Source of the DNA: Notospermus geniculatus
Lineage: Eukaryota; Nemertea; Pilidiophora; Heteronemertea; Lineidae
DNA length: 64,000 nt
NCBI GenBank assembly: GCA_002633025.1
Contig: NMRB01000643.1
Coordinates: forward strand, 167,570-231,569
Direction of reading: 5' to 3'
The notes beneath the pieces are model-generated. The model did no database searches. It was not told the origin of the DNA and saw only the letters and a program-made list of their open reading frames with translations. This document shows positions 31,400 to 42,157 of the stretch, piece after piece (position 1 is the stretch's first letter; each line of letters begins with the position of its first letter). The translations under genes and the position numbers were made by a program.

Positions 31400-31480
31400 T
31401 GCCATCCTCCCACAGCAGGAGTTTTTACCTCGCTCCTCTTTACGAGGAACGAGACCAAAGCCCTGCTGTAGGAGGATGAG
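31400..31480. mobile_element. Short palindrome CATCCTCCCACAGCAGG, copy 1
   Basis: CATCCTCCCACAGCAGG pairs with CCTGCTGTAGGAGGATG, and CCTCGCTCCTC pairs with GAGGAACGAG. A related copy lies at 53865-53953, so this is a dispersed hairpin family. Confidence 0.65.
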
Positions 31481-31540
31481 GTCTGCGCTTCAAGCACTCC
31501 AGTTTCTTCCTGCTGCACATTAGAAATATTTGTCCATTTG

Positions 31541-31758
31541 TCTATGGAGGTTCTTCACGTGATGTCACATTTCCATGACGACACAAGCCGTGGCCATAAA
31601 AATGTCAAGCGACGTCACGGCATGAACACAGCGTCAACACACTGATCCTGATGTCAGAATGTCATGACGAGATAGTTCTGACGTCGTCGCCGGCCATTTG
31701 ACGGCCAATTCTTCGCAGTCACATGACCGTTGTGACGTCAGTGAAGAACCTCTATAGA
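31541..31758. mobile_element. MITE with TCTATGGAGGTTCTTCAC ends
   Basis: The right end GTGAAGAACCTCTATAGA is its inverted partner. The interior is rich in GACGTC and TGACGTCA palindromes. 218 bp, no coding sequence. Confidence 0.7.
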
Positions 31759-32564
31759 ACCATAATGCCAGATTTGGTTCTCAGCTCTGGATACCGGTAT
31801 TCTTTATATTTATTCAGGAAGAAAATGAAGCTCAAGGAAGAGTTACACATGACCTAGTCAGAGGAAATTTGGGACATCATCATAACTTGAATCCACACTT
31901 GCTGTTGGGCAAAAATAAATAACTTTTATTAATTCGTCACATCCTTTGTTGCCAGACCTCTTCATCAACTGACCTCTCCCATGGAAGTGGCCATTCGGAC
32001 GGCCGAATATGAAATTAAAGGGCGAGGAATGAAATCGTCACATTTTGGCCTCATACAATGTGTAGCACCAATGCAATGACCTAATGTTGAGGAGGTCAAT
32101 ACGCTATACAAGAATACAAGAACCCGAGCACAGGAAGTTTCCACCAAAGATCACTCTAGGCCTGAAAGAGTTACCGGTACCTTTAATTGGTTCAACTGAC
32201 AGGCTAACTCCTAACATTATTGTCAGCTTATGATGTAACCCACACAAGTACATATTTCTACAGTGCAAGAGGAAGGCCTGCACATCCTTTCTACATGCTT
32301 TATGTACCGGTATTTACAAGTGGAAATTTTATCGCCAGCAATAATTTAACATGCTTGTAATTGCCAAAGCTCAGCCAGACGGCATAACAAAAACATATAA
32401 AGTAATACCCAAGAGCAATAAGTTAAATTTTCCCCATTTATGGAGTTCATATGCAAGCAACTTATATTTACATATCTCTGGAGTGGGATCCGAAAAGTGA
32501 ACAAAGCTGCATGAAGTATCCCTCTGCCTATAATGCACACAATAACAGAGATTAAACAGCCCCA
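31759..32564. other. Probable FOXRED2 downstream region, no other gene
   Basis: No coding exon recognised on either strand. A minus-strand AATAAA lies at about 31925-31930, roughly 980 bases past the FOXRED2 stop, and could be its polyadenylation signal. This is weak evidence. Confidence 0.35.
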
Positions 32565-32603
32565 GCCGGCGATGGTCGTGCGTCGAAGTATGAACTAGGC
32601 TTA
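32565..32603 (+). mobile_element. Solo arm of the TAAAGCCTAG MITE
   Basis: GCGATGGTCGTGCGTCGAAG followed by TATGAACTAGGCTTA matches the right arm of the complete element at 18365-18510. Confidence 0.6.
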
Positions 32604-32905
32604 ACTGGTACATGTGCAGCAATTAGGAAAAGTACATTATGAAAAGATTAACGAGTGGAAGGAAACATCAAACTGAACTGAGTAGAATCACAAGCGGCTG
32701 ATTTTTTTTTCATTTAGTGGTTTGGAGAGAGGAACATGAACATCACACCGATATGTCAGATGATATATTTTAATGAGCACTTCTTCCCGCCCCAAAATTG
32801 AGTGGTTGCAAGAGAAAGCGATACTTTGTAATAAACTCAACAGATGAGATAACAGAGAGTAAAACTTAACTTGAGAACACCAGATGCCCAATGTGACTAC
32901 CGGTA

Positions 32906-33225
32906 CTACTCTTTAAGAAGGCCTACAGGCATTAAACCAAATTCTCGTGCCGTTTTTCTTAAATCCGGTGTACCTAATATACCTTGTCCTTTGAGGTAAT
33001 TCTGACATTTGAGAGGCACAGTGTGGCTGGTGAGGGCATAAAGGAAACACGTTTCGGCGTAAAATTCCCGCATATCTTCTTGAAGGCAGAATTCAATGAA
33101 GCGGCGAAGTGGGAGAACATGACTTATAGGACTCATCCAGTTGGTGAGAAAATCTTCCACGATGTGGTGGATTCGTTGTGGTTTTGGTAGTGTTTCATGT
33201 TTCTTTCGCTCGTCCATATCCATTT
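32906..33225 (-). CDS. FOXRED2: FOXRED2 exon, last one seen
   Basis: The acceptor TTTATTTGCAG precedes 33225; the first two bases complete an AAA codon with the previous exon. It encodes the conserved [27 protein letters not shown] and [11 protein letters not shown] segments, then a less conserved tail to TAG at 32906-32908. Confidence 0.9.
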
Positions 33226-36200
33226 CTGCAAATAAAGACTGACCATTAACAAAGATGGCAATTACTGGCCACAAATCTAAATAGTAGATAGAATACACCT
33301 CTGTTTCGACTAAGAAATGACTGTGCGCCACATATGATACCGTAAAGCGAAATATGTTCGCGGGGAAATATTCTCGCGAAAAACACGAATTGCTGCGGCA
33401 CTCGCTAGATTTTTTCTCCGTGAATGCAAATTACCGTCAACACCCGCCGTACGCAACGCGAATTTTGTTCACCACTAAATCCTACATGGATGAGTCATCG
33501 GCACTAGTTGACCAATGCAGCGTAGTGATTCCCATCGTGACGTCATTCCCGGAGTCTCCCTTGTGCGCAGAACGAGTGTTTACACATAACAAGCATTGCG
33601 GTGTGCAGCTGACAGTACAGGTCGTGCCAGGATATACAGCTTCCTGCTTCCTGAGAAGTGGTGTGTCGATCTTCTTCATTGTTCAGGGTGTGACACTCGC
33701 GAATATATTTCCCCGCAGAATATTTTTATAAGGCCCTGTACCGTGAATATTTCTCCCCGCAAATGTTGGATTTTTCGGCCATTCGCGAACATTTAGGACA
33801 CGAAAATATTTCGCTTTACGGTAACATCTATATATTCTGATGGCTGAGTCCAAAATTTCAAATTCAGTTCGTGAACGCACAAGTTTTTACACATTATCAT
33901 TAAAATCATGTATGGTACTCGATAGTGTCACAATAGACTTACTTGTAGGTAAAGGACTGTAATAGTAAAATACTGGATGCAAGAAATTGGAATTGAAGGC
34001 ATCTGATGGATGCCCAACAGCTCGATTAACACGGAAGATGTCTTTTCCAGGGCCTGAAAAATTGGCGCCATATTCCAAGACCATTACGATCGCACGGCTG
34101 GCTGAATGTCCAGTTGAGTTGAAGACATCATGGATGAGGTTTATGGGATATTCTTCTAAGTATTCAAAAGTTTTGCCGTCACTGAAATGATGAAGAAGGA
34201 ATGCATGGAATATTCGCAACAGCTAACCAAGGATGAGTACTATAAATCAGTGTTAGAAGAATGATGAATCATAAGCACGACAATTCTCATCTGCTTCTTA
34301 CAGTGAACACAAGACACTTTGCTAATTAATGCAGGATACTTACTCGCTAATTAACGCAACATCCCCAAGCATCTGGAACATCTGGTAAATACCAGAGCCT
34401 TCATTCATCCTTTTTACAAACGCATTCACCAGTTCAGTAGTTGGTAAGGAAATGGAGGGCCACGGGACTTGGTGGTTTCGCCACTCAAGCAGGTGATGTA
34501 AGGCACGGTCTGCAAAATAAATTGTCACATCATCTTTTGCTCAGAAGTGCTCAAGAACAGGACGAAAGTATATGCAGCAGGAATGTTTGAAGATGGAGAT
34601 TTGGCCTAGTGGTTAAGGCGTGCTGCCACCGAGTGCTGGCGATTGATGCCTTATGCGAGGGTCCGTGGGTTTGAGTCCAGTAGGGAGCTATCTCTTTCAC
34701 CTTGGAAACCTGTTATTATTTCATCCCCAGCAATGTTTAGATCACAAAAATAGGTTTAGGGGGACACCATAGAACTTGAAACATCTCAGAAGACACGATT
34801 ACTTACTAGTGTATCTATACCCATGAATGAAACCACCAGCAGATTTCCGATAGTCAAGAGAATGGCTGATAGTTCCAGCAAAGAATAAGCCTGGCATGTC
34901 AGCAGATTCATAGTTGTGGTTTATTAGAGGGTATTTCTTCCTGCGGCCCTTGCCAAAACCTGGGACTGATGAACTGTAACGGTGAAAAAGACTTGTTAAT
35001 CGCCTGAAATGGAAGTCTGGAGGAAGCTGCCACTAGCTACCAAAACACATTTAGCATTACTCGATGAGTATAGGGAAAGACTATGGCAATTAATTAAGTT
35101 CCGTAACATGTACATGTATAAACCGATCAGATTTAGCAAGTAAAGTTCAGCATAAGGGACACACTCCGCGTGAGCTACTGCAAAATCCTGTCTGCAGTCA
35201 GACGTACTTCACTGCGGACAGCGAATATAGAATGATAGACCCTGGAGGAGTACTGTGTATATTTATAGATCGCGGCTGCAGGGCTGGCCTAATACATTAG
35301 TTTCGCAGTAGCTCACGCGGAGTGTGTCCCTTAATGAGTCTCTGGTACGTACTTATGGAATATACCGGAGTCAAATTGGAAGCCCAAACACCTGATGATG
35401 ACGTCGTAAGCTTCCCGCATGGCGTAGTTATCATAGTTATCTGAGGCGGACTCCACTTCAACTGGCAAGGCATATAACTTATCCCCTCTCTTGACTACCT
35501 TCATTTGCTCAATGGGCGCTTCTAACACACCATCCAAAGACTTGAGCTGATACGTATCTAACAAATTATTATTCACAGCCCTGCAATAAGCAAGAGAACA
35601 CAGATTTATTACCAGCAGGTTCGAATATTTTGGAGAATGGGAAACCGGAGTGCCCAAAGGAGGCACTGGTGAACAATTCATTTTTAACACAAAAGCGCAT
35701 GCTCTGCGATGTCGAAAACGTCATTGACGTCGCATATTGTTCGTGATGTATGTGCGATCATTCAGAATGAATGACGTTGCTCTTCGGTCTGTTATTTACG
35801 CTAAAATAGTCAATTTTATCGATGATATTCAACATGTTTCCACTTGAATTTTCGTTTGAAAACGTTCAGATTCATTGAGTCAGTCCTATACATGTACTTG
35901 ATGATAAACGTGTAAAGTTTGAAATTCAATGGACTACATTGGCTTGACTTTCAACGTCATAGTTTTAACTAAGTTGTTCGTCAGCGCCACATCATGGACT
36001 AGTTCCTCCGGTTCCTCATTGAAATCGTTAAAGCGAATGGCTCGCGGGGTTTGTTTACATTTTTGGTGGTACCTTCCATAGAGAGTGAATCTCGCCTCCA
36101 GGCAAAGCCGTGCTCCAGCCATATGCAAAACTTGTGCGCATATGCGAATGTAAACACTGGGGACGAGGTTCCATTAAAAGTTTGTTAAAACGGGTTAATG

Positions 36201-36658
36201 ATGTTTTCAAATTCAGTCAGTCAAAATGTACATTGATTTTGAAGCGGCAGATTTTGCAGAATACGCCTCCGAAGTTTGGCTGTCTAATGCATTTCCCATT
36301 AAACTAAAATCCTTCTTTCGCCTTTTTCTCAAAACGGCGCTTGATTTGAGGACATGTCAACAAACAATTACTGTCAACAAACCCCGCGAGCCATTTGCTT
36401 TAATTTTCTCTGTCTCATAAACTCTTTCTCGCATAGCTGGAGAACTTGGGGAGGGGTAATTTTGAAATTACTGGGTATCAAAAATCACTGGTGGAGGAAT
36501 GCCAAGAATTTCAATAACGTGAGCGTGGGTTGCTTACCTTAGATCTCCAACATAGTGGGTTGCCCAGGACAACCTAACTCGTGTCCGTCCCAACATGTGG
36601 ATAAGATTTGTGGCACCATAGATGTGTTCAGCAGTCTCAAATGCAGAATTACCTCTGC
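32906..36658 (-). CDS. FOXRED2: FOXRED2, C-terminal part, six exons
   Basis: FOXRED2 (ERFAD) is a luminal ER flavoprotein that uses FAD and NADPH and works with SEL1L, OS-9 and ERdj5 in ER-associated degradation. The exons, in coding order, are 36658-36538, 35580-35353, 34973-34807, 34509-34344, 34181-33943 and 33225-32906. Each intron is GT-AG and all phases close, giving about 413 residues. The NADPH-binding [10 protein letters not shown] motif opens the first exon. Later landmarks are [27 protein letters not shown], the [11 protein letters not shown] strand, [24 protein letters not shown] and [13 protein letters not shown]. Human FOXRED2 is close to 680 residues, so about 250 N-terminal residues, including the FAD-binding fold and signal peptide, are not found. 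The end reads VGLLKE-stop, with no KDEL-like signal where the human protein ends KEEL. A further exon may therefore exist. Confidence 0.93.
33338..33823. mobile_element. MITE in a FOXRED2 intron (TACCGTAAAGCGAAATAT ends)
   Basis: The left end TACCGTAAAGCGAAATAT and right end ATATTTCGCTTTACGGTA are inverted repeats, followed by CGCGGGGAAATATTC-type blocks. 486 bp, lying within the 33226-33942 intron. The 125-codon plus-strand frame over it is not a gene. Related ends occur at 39628 and 42874. Confidence 0.75.
33943..34181 (-). CDS. FOXRED2: FOXRED2 exon
   Basis: Acceptor CATCATTTCAG, donor ACAA|GTAAGT. It encodes [27 protein letters not shown] and the [15 protein letters not shown] block, all typical of FOXRED2. 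Confidence 0.93.
34344..34509 (-). CDS. FOXRED2: FOXRED2 exon
   Basis: Acceptor TTATTTTGCAG, donor AGCGA|GTAAGT. It encodes [18 protein letters not shown] and [18 protein letters not shown]. Confidence 0.93.
34590..34740 (+). mobile_element. tRNA-like SINE head in a FOXRED2 intron
   Basis: TTGGCCTAGTGGTTAAGGCG resembles an A box region of a leucine/serine-type tRNA, and GTGGGTTTGAGTCCAG a B box with one change from GGTTCGA. The body is short and the 3' end unclear. It is orientated against FOXRED2. Confidence 0.6.
34807..34973 (-). CDS. FOXRED2: FOXRED2 exon
   Basis: Acceptor GTTACAG, donor ACTA|GTAAGT. It encodes a basic [17 protein letters not shown] segment, then [16 protein letters not shown] and [13 protein letters not shown], the best conserved part of the C-terminal half of the flavin fold. 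Confidence 0.93.
35153..35333. mobile_element. MITE in a FOXRED2 intron (TAAGGGACACACTCCGCG ends)
   Basis: Perfect inverted ends of about 29 bp: TAAGGGACACACTCCGCGTG at the left, CACGCGGAGTGTGTCCCTTA at the right. 181 bp. It lies in the intron 34974-35352, ending about 20 bases downstream of the splice donor at 35352. Confidence 0.8.
35353..35580 (-). CDS. FOXRED2: FOXRED2 exon
   Basis: Acceptor CTTATTGCAG, donor CATAA|GTACGT. It encodes [20 protein letters not shown] and ends with [19 protein letters not shown], where the VI-x-C-x-G strand closes the nucleotide-binding fold. Confidence 0.93.
36028..36403. mobile_element. Inverted-repeat element in a FOXRED2 intron
   Basis: TTAAAGCGAATGGCTCGCGG and its near complement ending GCGAGCCATTTGCTTTAA bound about 376 bp. 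They continue with GGGTTTGTTTACA against TGTCAACAAACCC. No coding sequence is recognised inside. Confidence 0.6.
36538..36658 (-). CDS. FOXRED2: FOXRED2 exon, first one seen (NADPH-binding loop)
   Basis: Acceptor TTTGTCTTACAG, donor CTAAG|GTAAGC. It starts in phase 1: the G of the previous exon completes GGC. It encodes [20 protein letters not shown] and [21 protein letters not shown] is the GxGxxA dinucleotide-binding motif. The preceding exon should end in a hydrophobic strand of the form ILIL-G and was not found. Confidence 0.93.
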
Positions 36659-37607
36659 CTGTAAGACAAATACAAGAACAAACATCAGAATTAGAACAAA
36701 GGAAATTTTTATCCCAGACTTTGGTTACGGCATGACATGGAATGATCGGTAAAAAGCACAGAACCCTCGGAAGTACCATGAGTGATATCATCAAATTCAT
36801 CAATGAGATATCTGGAATGTAGACAGCATCAGGTTAGTAATGGTTGTAATTCATAGATGGCAGCTCCTGTGACCCCGTGACTGTCACAGCATAAAATACG
36901 GAAAACGCACAGGATATAACCAGAGGTCCTTGGGGAGCCTTTCTTAATGGCTCATGCCCACACAAGACCTTGCAATGGTTTAAAGATTTCATACTATTCA
37001 AAAGGGTATTATTCGTAGGGCCAAAAAATTGACCTCCCGACTATGTAGAAACTGTCAAACAGTTAGGAGCAGGAAATTATAGCGTAAATGTTGATTTAGA
37101 ATTTGGGGTATTTTAAACTGACAATGTGAACCTTTGCATCTTTGGAGGTAAATGGCAAATGATCAAAACCTTTTCAAGCCATTTAATGATAATATCAACA
37201 CAATACCATGACTATAATGTTTCCGAACATGTAACAGAAACCATTCACTACAGAACGCTTTCAAATGGTACACGATAGCACCATTTGTTCTACACATTCA
37301 ATACAACCTTTTACGCCATATAAACATGGGTTATAACTACCTAGCAAACAATATCAAGTTGTTCTTGAGTCAATGGCCCTCATGATTCTGTGAAGTAACA
37401 TATCATATTTCTGTAGTGATAACGATAGCAAGATTGATTTTTCATTAGATGCTAGGATTCGTTTTACGGCGAGTTTTAATATACCCAATGAGGTTGAGAG
37501 GCTAGGAATCGAGGTATGGTTCATTCTTTGACATTGGCTGCAATATTTGGCTATCGATTTGGTGCTTGACTTCGAAATTTCCAAGAAATGCTCCCAATGT
37601 CAGAACT
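36659..37607. other. Upstream intron sequence, no exon found
   Basis: Read on the minus strand for the missing FOXRED2 N-terminal exons (a phase 1 donor after a short hydrophobic strand). None is convincing. The 76-codon frame at 37354-37584 is not FOXRED2-like. Confidence 0.4.
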
Positions 37608-38385
37608 TAAGCCAGGGGTACATCGCACTTGCGACTGGAAATAACTGATCTGATCAGTCACTGGTGATGTACGTGCTGCGCGCACATCGCAAATTCAGCA
37701 ACTCAGTAAGACTAGGAGGATCCAATCAGTCGTCATGTCCAGACCACAGACATCACACTTGCAAATGGCAGCAACTCATGTAACATCTGGGGCATTCATT
37801 GAGACCCGACGAGACTCGGTTTTGTTCAGAAAACTGGCACTGAGGAGCCACGGTGGTGTAGTGGTTCGGGCCTCCGACTAGCGTTCAGAGGGTCCCGGGT
37901 TCGAATCCCACTGGGCGTGAGACTTTGGGCAAGTCTCTGCCTCACTGGCCTCTCTCCCACCCAGGTGTATAAATGGGTACTGGTCGGAAATGCTCTGTGA
38001 GCAGCTCATCTGAGTTCTACTGAAAGGTTTCAGGTAGACTGGGGTTAAAGTGTACCGTTGTTGATATCAGACTATAAACCCAAACTTTAACTTTTTTTTT
38101 AAACTGATCAGTCGCAAGCCCACGTACATCGCAGCGACTGAACGAAACGGGTAGAACTAACTAGTCACTAGAAAGTTGAACATGTGCAACTTGTGACAAG
38201 TGGCACAATCTCAGTTCCAGCAACTCGCAAGGGTGCGTACATTGACCCTTTCTGCCGACTGATCAGTCGCCTCCAGTTCAAGCTAGATCCTCCCAGTCGC
38301 CAGTAGCTCAGTGGCGACTCGCCAGTAGCTCAGTGGCGACTAGTTGTCTCCAGTCGCAAGTGTGATGTACGTTAGTTAGGCTTTA
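37608..38385. mobile_element. MITE of the CTTGCGACTGG family, split by a SINE
   Basis: The left end (TTAAGCC, then TACATCGCACTTGCGACTGG) and right end (CCAGTCGCAAGTGTGATGTA, then GGCTTTAG) are inverted repeats. The interior has many GATCAGTCGC and CAGTCGCCAGTAGCTCAG repeats. A SINE occupies 37843-38098. Without it the element is about 520 bp, close to its relative at 61541-62039. Confidence 0.7.
37843..38098 (+). mobile_element. tRNA-derived SINE inside a MITE
   Basis: A box-like CGGTGGTGTAGTGGTTCGGG, B box GGTCCCGGGTTCGAATCCC. The body has TCTACTGAAAGGTTTCAGG and the tail GATATCAGACTATAAACCC ending in a T run. Its 3' tail recurs alone at 20858-20910. The insertion is younger than the surrounding MITE. 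Confidence 0.8.
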
Positions 38386-38656
38386 GGCTAGAAAGGATGC
38401 CTGCAGAATCCTACGACAAAATCATTCCTTTCGTGGAAATATTCCGAAACCCAATACAGACAGCTCAATCAGATTATACTTGACACAACGATCTAAGAGG
38501 GATGGTCAGAGTGATGGATAGGAGGGATCCCAAAGGCGTGTCACAACTAGAACCAATTAAGTTTCGAACCATGGATTAAGGAGGGATATCAGTCTAACAC
38601 AGATATGTAATCCTCTCTGATGAACAAATGAAGTTCATTGGATTTCCGCCCACAGC

Positions 38657-38997
38657 TTGAGGCAACGCTGGAGAGCACCACGGGAGTGTCACATTGGAGT
38701 AAAGTAAAGCTCCAAGTGCCAATTTTAATTGGCACTTGGATTTTTTTACAACCTGCAATCTTTTTTTTGCAGTAACGAGTTGGACATATTTGAAGTACAT
38801 ACAGATGTCGTTTTTACAACCTGCCATCTTGAGGCAACGCTGGAGAGCAGCACGGGAGTGTCACATTGGAGTACCGGTAAAGTAAAGCTCCAAGTGCCAA
38901 TTAAAATTGGCACTTGGATTTTTTTACAACCTGCAATCTTTTTTTGCAGTAACGAGTTGGACATACATGTATTTAAAGTGCAGATGTCATGTGATGT
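38657..38997 (+). repeat. Two tandem units of about 172 bp
   Basis: TTGAGGCAACGCTGGAGAGC starts units at about 38657 and 38829. Both contain the palindrome CCAAGTGCCAATT...AATTGGCACTTGG and the TTTTTTTGCAGTAACGAG block. They differ by a few substitutions and small insertions such as ACCGGT. The 131-codon frames on both strands follow the duplication. Confidence 0.8.
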
Positions 38998-39018
38998 GAG
39001 GTACACTTGGTGTAAAGA

Positions 39019-39165
39019 CGGTGACAGCAGACTGGCGTGTACGCAATGCATCGTGCAGGCGTTCCACCAACCAGATTCTTTGGTAGGTGTTTCAATCCGT
39101 GTTACGACTTCACTGATTGGTTGACCGCTTTCCCGACGCATTGCTTACGTGCCAGTCTGTCACCG
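39019..39165. mobile_element. MITE with CGGTGACAG ends
   Basis: CGGTGACAGCAGACTGGCG at the left pairs with GTGCCAGTCTGTCACCG at the right, plus GTACGCAATGC against GCATTGCTTAC. 147 bp. Confidence 0.7.
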
Positions 39166-39627
39166 CCTTTATACCCCTACAGACTTATAGGTCACGGTTG
39201 TGAATCTTCTTTCGGGTTATGAAGACATTTTTGGACATTGCTTCCGCATTCGGACAATGCCTCCCACAGCTGGGACTGATGAGAATTAATCACATCAAAG
39301 TCAAAAATTTTGATCACCCGTTAAACCTATTGCTGACCCATCATATTGCACTCGATGCTGACTGATTTCCTTTGGGAACATGAGTGAAGCTTCATCACAG
39401 ACGGATTGACAAACACGGGCACGTCTGCCAGCTGAGAACCTCTGGTTAGTGGAATAAGATCATGGAATTACAGAAGAATTGGCTGAACAGTAACACGTCA
39501 TGCAGCGGACACATTTCTCTGCTCTGAGAGCCAAATTTGGACATTGGTCAGATAATCTCTCACCTTTCCAGAAAGATATCAGAGTCGGTAACGCTATCAT
39601 CCTTTTGTGGAGTTCACTCGATAGAGT

Positions 39628-39842
39628 ACTGTAAAGCAAGATAATTTCGTGGCTGGAAATTTTCGCAAATCAAGAATTATAGACATATTCACGGCAGGAT
39701 ATTTTCGCGAGTCTCTGCCATTTTTTTCAGTTTTTTTTTCACGGAGCGTATTTATCACTTGCGTGTACTCATATTCGCGACAGGAAATTTTCACGACTCA
39801 TACGCTCTCGCGAAATTCGTGAAAATTTCCTGCTTTACAGTA
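39628..39842. mobile_element. MITE with TACTGTAAAGCA ends
   Basis: TACTGTAAAGCAAGATAATT pairs imperfectly with AAATTTCCTGCTTTACAGTA. The interior carries TTTTCGCGA and AAATTTTCGC blocks, like the elements at 33338 and 42874. 215 bp. Confidence 0.7.
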
Positions 39843-40453
39843 ACTGTCTTCCACCATCAACCCGCATGGACAAAATAAATAGCCTACTGGGCGTTAGCTA
39901 ATCATCGAACTTTCGAAACATGGTTTTGTTCTTGAGGATTCAATTAATCCCGAATAAAACATCTCTGCACTAACATAGAGTATTTCATTGCTGATGTTAG
40001 AAAATAGATCTGCTGCGGCCGGCAATCCGGCTTAAATTCAATTTCGATGTCATCGTAACAAGTCATTAGTCACCCACACACCCACACTGAACCGACGTGT
40101 TATGTACCAAGTAAACTGTACACTTCAATACCATCAATGCACCAAGAACAGGTGTCAAGCTGATTTCCCATTAATAAGATTCGTTTCAAAAACAGTTAGC
40201 TACTGCCCCTTCTGTCTCTGTGTATATTAGCCAAGCTATCCGCGCAAATAAAGCTAATGGAAGTCTGCTACTGGAAGTGCATTAGTCATGTTCCATGGCA
40301 GGTCGAGGTGTAGACCTCACAGTTAGCAAAGAGCCAAATGGACAGACAGTCATTCATCACAGCAAGAATGTGGGTACTGGGGCAGCAGACAGGCAGAGAT
40401 CAGAGCTGAATCCCACCCAAGACCGAGGGTACCCTCGATCCTGGACGGGATCT

Positions 40454-40676
40454 TAAAGAAGCACGGTATGTGATCTCCAAGCGGTATTTTGATTGCCAAC
40501 GTAGAGAGCCATCTAGCGGCAGCAATACGAAGTACAAATAAACCATTACAAAATGTACGTAGTACATTGGGTCCATTCACCGACAACGTAGTCACTCCCT
40601 GGGGTCGGAGAGTGGTGTGCACAATGATGGTGGCACCAGCTGTTGAGAATGAAATGGCCACGGCCATTGTGCTCAC
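40454..40676. mobile_element. Copy 2 of the AAGGAGCACG MITE
   Basis: Related to 14754-14942: AAAGAAGCACGGTATG here against AAAGGAGCACGGTATTGG there, and both share CTAGCGGCAGCAA and CGACAACGTAGTC. The right end is degraded (ATTGTGCTCACC). Confidence 0.55.
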
Positions 40677-40904
40677 CTCTGTGACAAGTCTCCGTGGTTA
40701 AGTGTGAAACTGAGACTCTCGTGGTGAATGTTGAAGGATCAGTACAGATAGATAAAGCTGAACACACCAGAATGTTTATGATCTGATCAATCAGTCAATG
40801 ACATAACTCAGGTGATGGTACCCAGAAGGAGTACAATTTCTGAATAAAGTTTTGTGGTATCTGTAAACAAACAGTTTTCCTGTCTAGGTCACATATGTCA
40901 AAAA

Positions 40905-41117
40905 TTCTATTTTTCAAGATGGCCACCTGGTGGCCACACGTGACGTTCGTTGGGACTGAAATTTCAGCAGGAATGTACAGGATACTTGCATAGATATGTA
41001 GACAAAATTGAAACATCGTAACATTTACTACCGATCAGATATGGCCAAAGTCAATTTTTCAAGATGGCCACCTGGCAGCCATGTTGAAGTCAAATCCAAC
41101 CGAAATTTGGCATATAA
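40905..41117. repeat. AAGATGGCCACCTGG repeat running into the gap
   Basis: TTTTTCAAGATGGCCACCTGG occurs twice (about 40911 and 41056), with an intervening block about methylene-like low complexity absent. It is probably the left part of a retroposon whose right end is at 41658-42000. Confidence 0.45.
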
Positions 41118-41657
41118 NNNNNNNNNNNNNNNNNNNNNNNNNNNNNNNNNNNNNNNNNNNNNNNNNNNNNNNNNNNNNNNNNNNNNNNNNNNNNNNNNNN
41201 NNNNNNNNNNNNNNNNNNNNNNNNNNNNNNNNNNNNNNNNNNNNNNNNNNNNNNNNNNNNNNNNNNNNNNNNNNNNNNNNNNNNNNNNNNNNNNNNNNNN
41301 NNNNNNNNNNNNNNNNNNNNNNNNNNNNNNNNNNNNNNNNNNNNNNNNNNNNNNNNNNNNNNNNNNNNNNNNNNNNNNNNNNNNNNNNNNNNNNNNNNNN
41401 NNNNNNNNNNNNNNNNNNNNNNNNNNNNNNNNNNNNNNNNNNNNNNNNNNNNNNNNNNNNNNNNNNNNNNNNNNNNNNNNNNNNNNNNNNNNNNNNNNNN
41501 NNNNNNNNNNNNNNNNNNNNNNNNNNNNNNNNNNNNNNNNNNNNNNNNNNNNNNNNNNNNNNNNNNNNNNNNNNNNNNNNNNNNNNNNNNNNNNNNNNNN
41601 NNNNNNNNNNNNNNNNNNNNNNNNNNNNNNNNNNNNNNNNNNNNNNNNNNNNNNNNN
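41118..41657. other. Assembly gap, 540 Ns
   Basis: A run of N from 41118 to 41657. Frames of about 200 codons across it are artefacts. The true gap size is unknown. Confidence 0.99.
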
Positions 41658-42000
41658 CGGACGGAGCCACTAATATATGCTAATGTGGTTAACCACATAA
41701 GAAAATGTCGTTAGGTGGTCAAAATATGTCTCCTAACTACTCCAATGTGGTTTGTTAGGGAATAAGGACAATAACCACTTAAGAAATACAACCTCCTTAG
41801 AGCTCTCTGCAGTGTTGTCATTCGATTGCAGAAGTTTTCTTAGGTGGTTAACCACCTAAGAGAAAATGACCACCTAGGAGCCCATTCAAGATGAAAATAA
41901 CCTCCTAAGCCCCCATCTGCAAACACGGACGACAGACGACGACGGACGACGGACAACGCACCATGGGAGAAGCTCACCTCACAGAGAGGTGAGCTAAAAA
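41658..42000 (+). mobile_element. Retroposon 3' end with GGTGAGCTAAAAA tail
   Basis: Repeats of AACCACCTAAG-like blocks (for example GGTGGTTAACCACCTAAG) are followed by GACGACGGACGACGGACAAC, then CTCACCTC...GAGGTGAGCTAAAAA. A GACGAC stretch followed by an AGCTCACC hairpin and an A run is a common retroelement 3' end in marine invertebrates. The body is lost in the gap. Confidence 0.55.
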
Positions 42001-42157
42001 GTGGTATACCGGGCTCCCTTAAGCGGGCGTTAGTGCAAAAAGTGGAAGAGATTGTAGCCTAATGGGAGTGGAGCGTTGGAGAATTCTCAACTGTGACAAT
42101 GCAGTCTTGAGTCCGTTGGACATAGACTGGTTCCCGGTCCCAACATAGCTCACGGAT

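Noticed and set aside
38729-39141. Frames of 131 codons on both strands
   Set aside because: They follow the 172-bp tandem duplication with its palindrome and extend into the next MITE.
41008-41698. Four frames of about 200 codons across the N gap
   Set aside because: They consist almost entirely of unknown bases and are artefacts of the gap.
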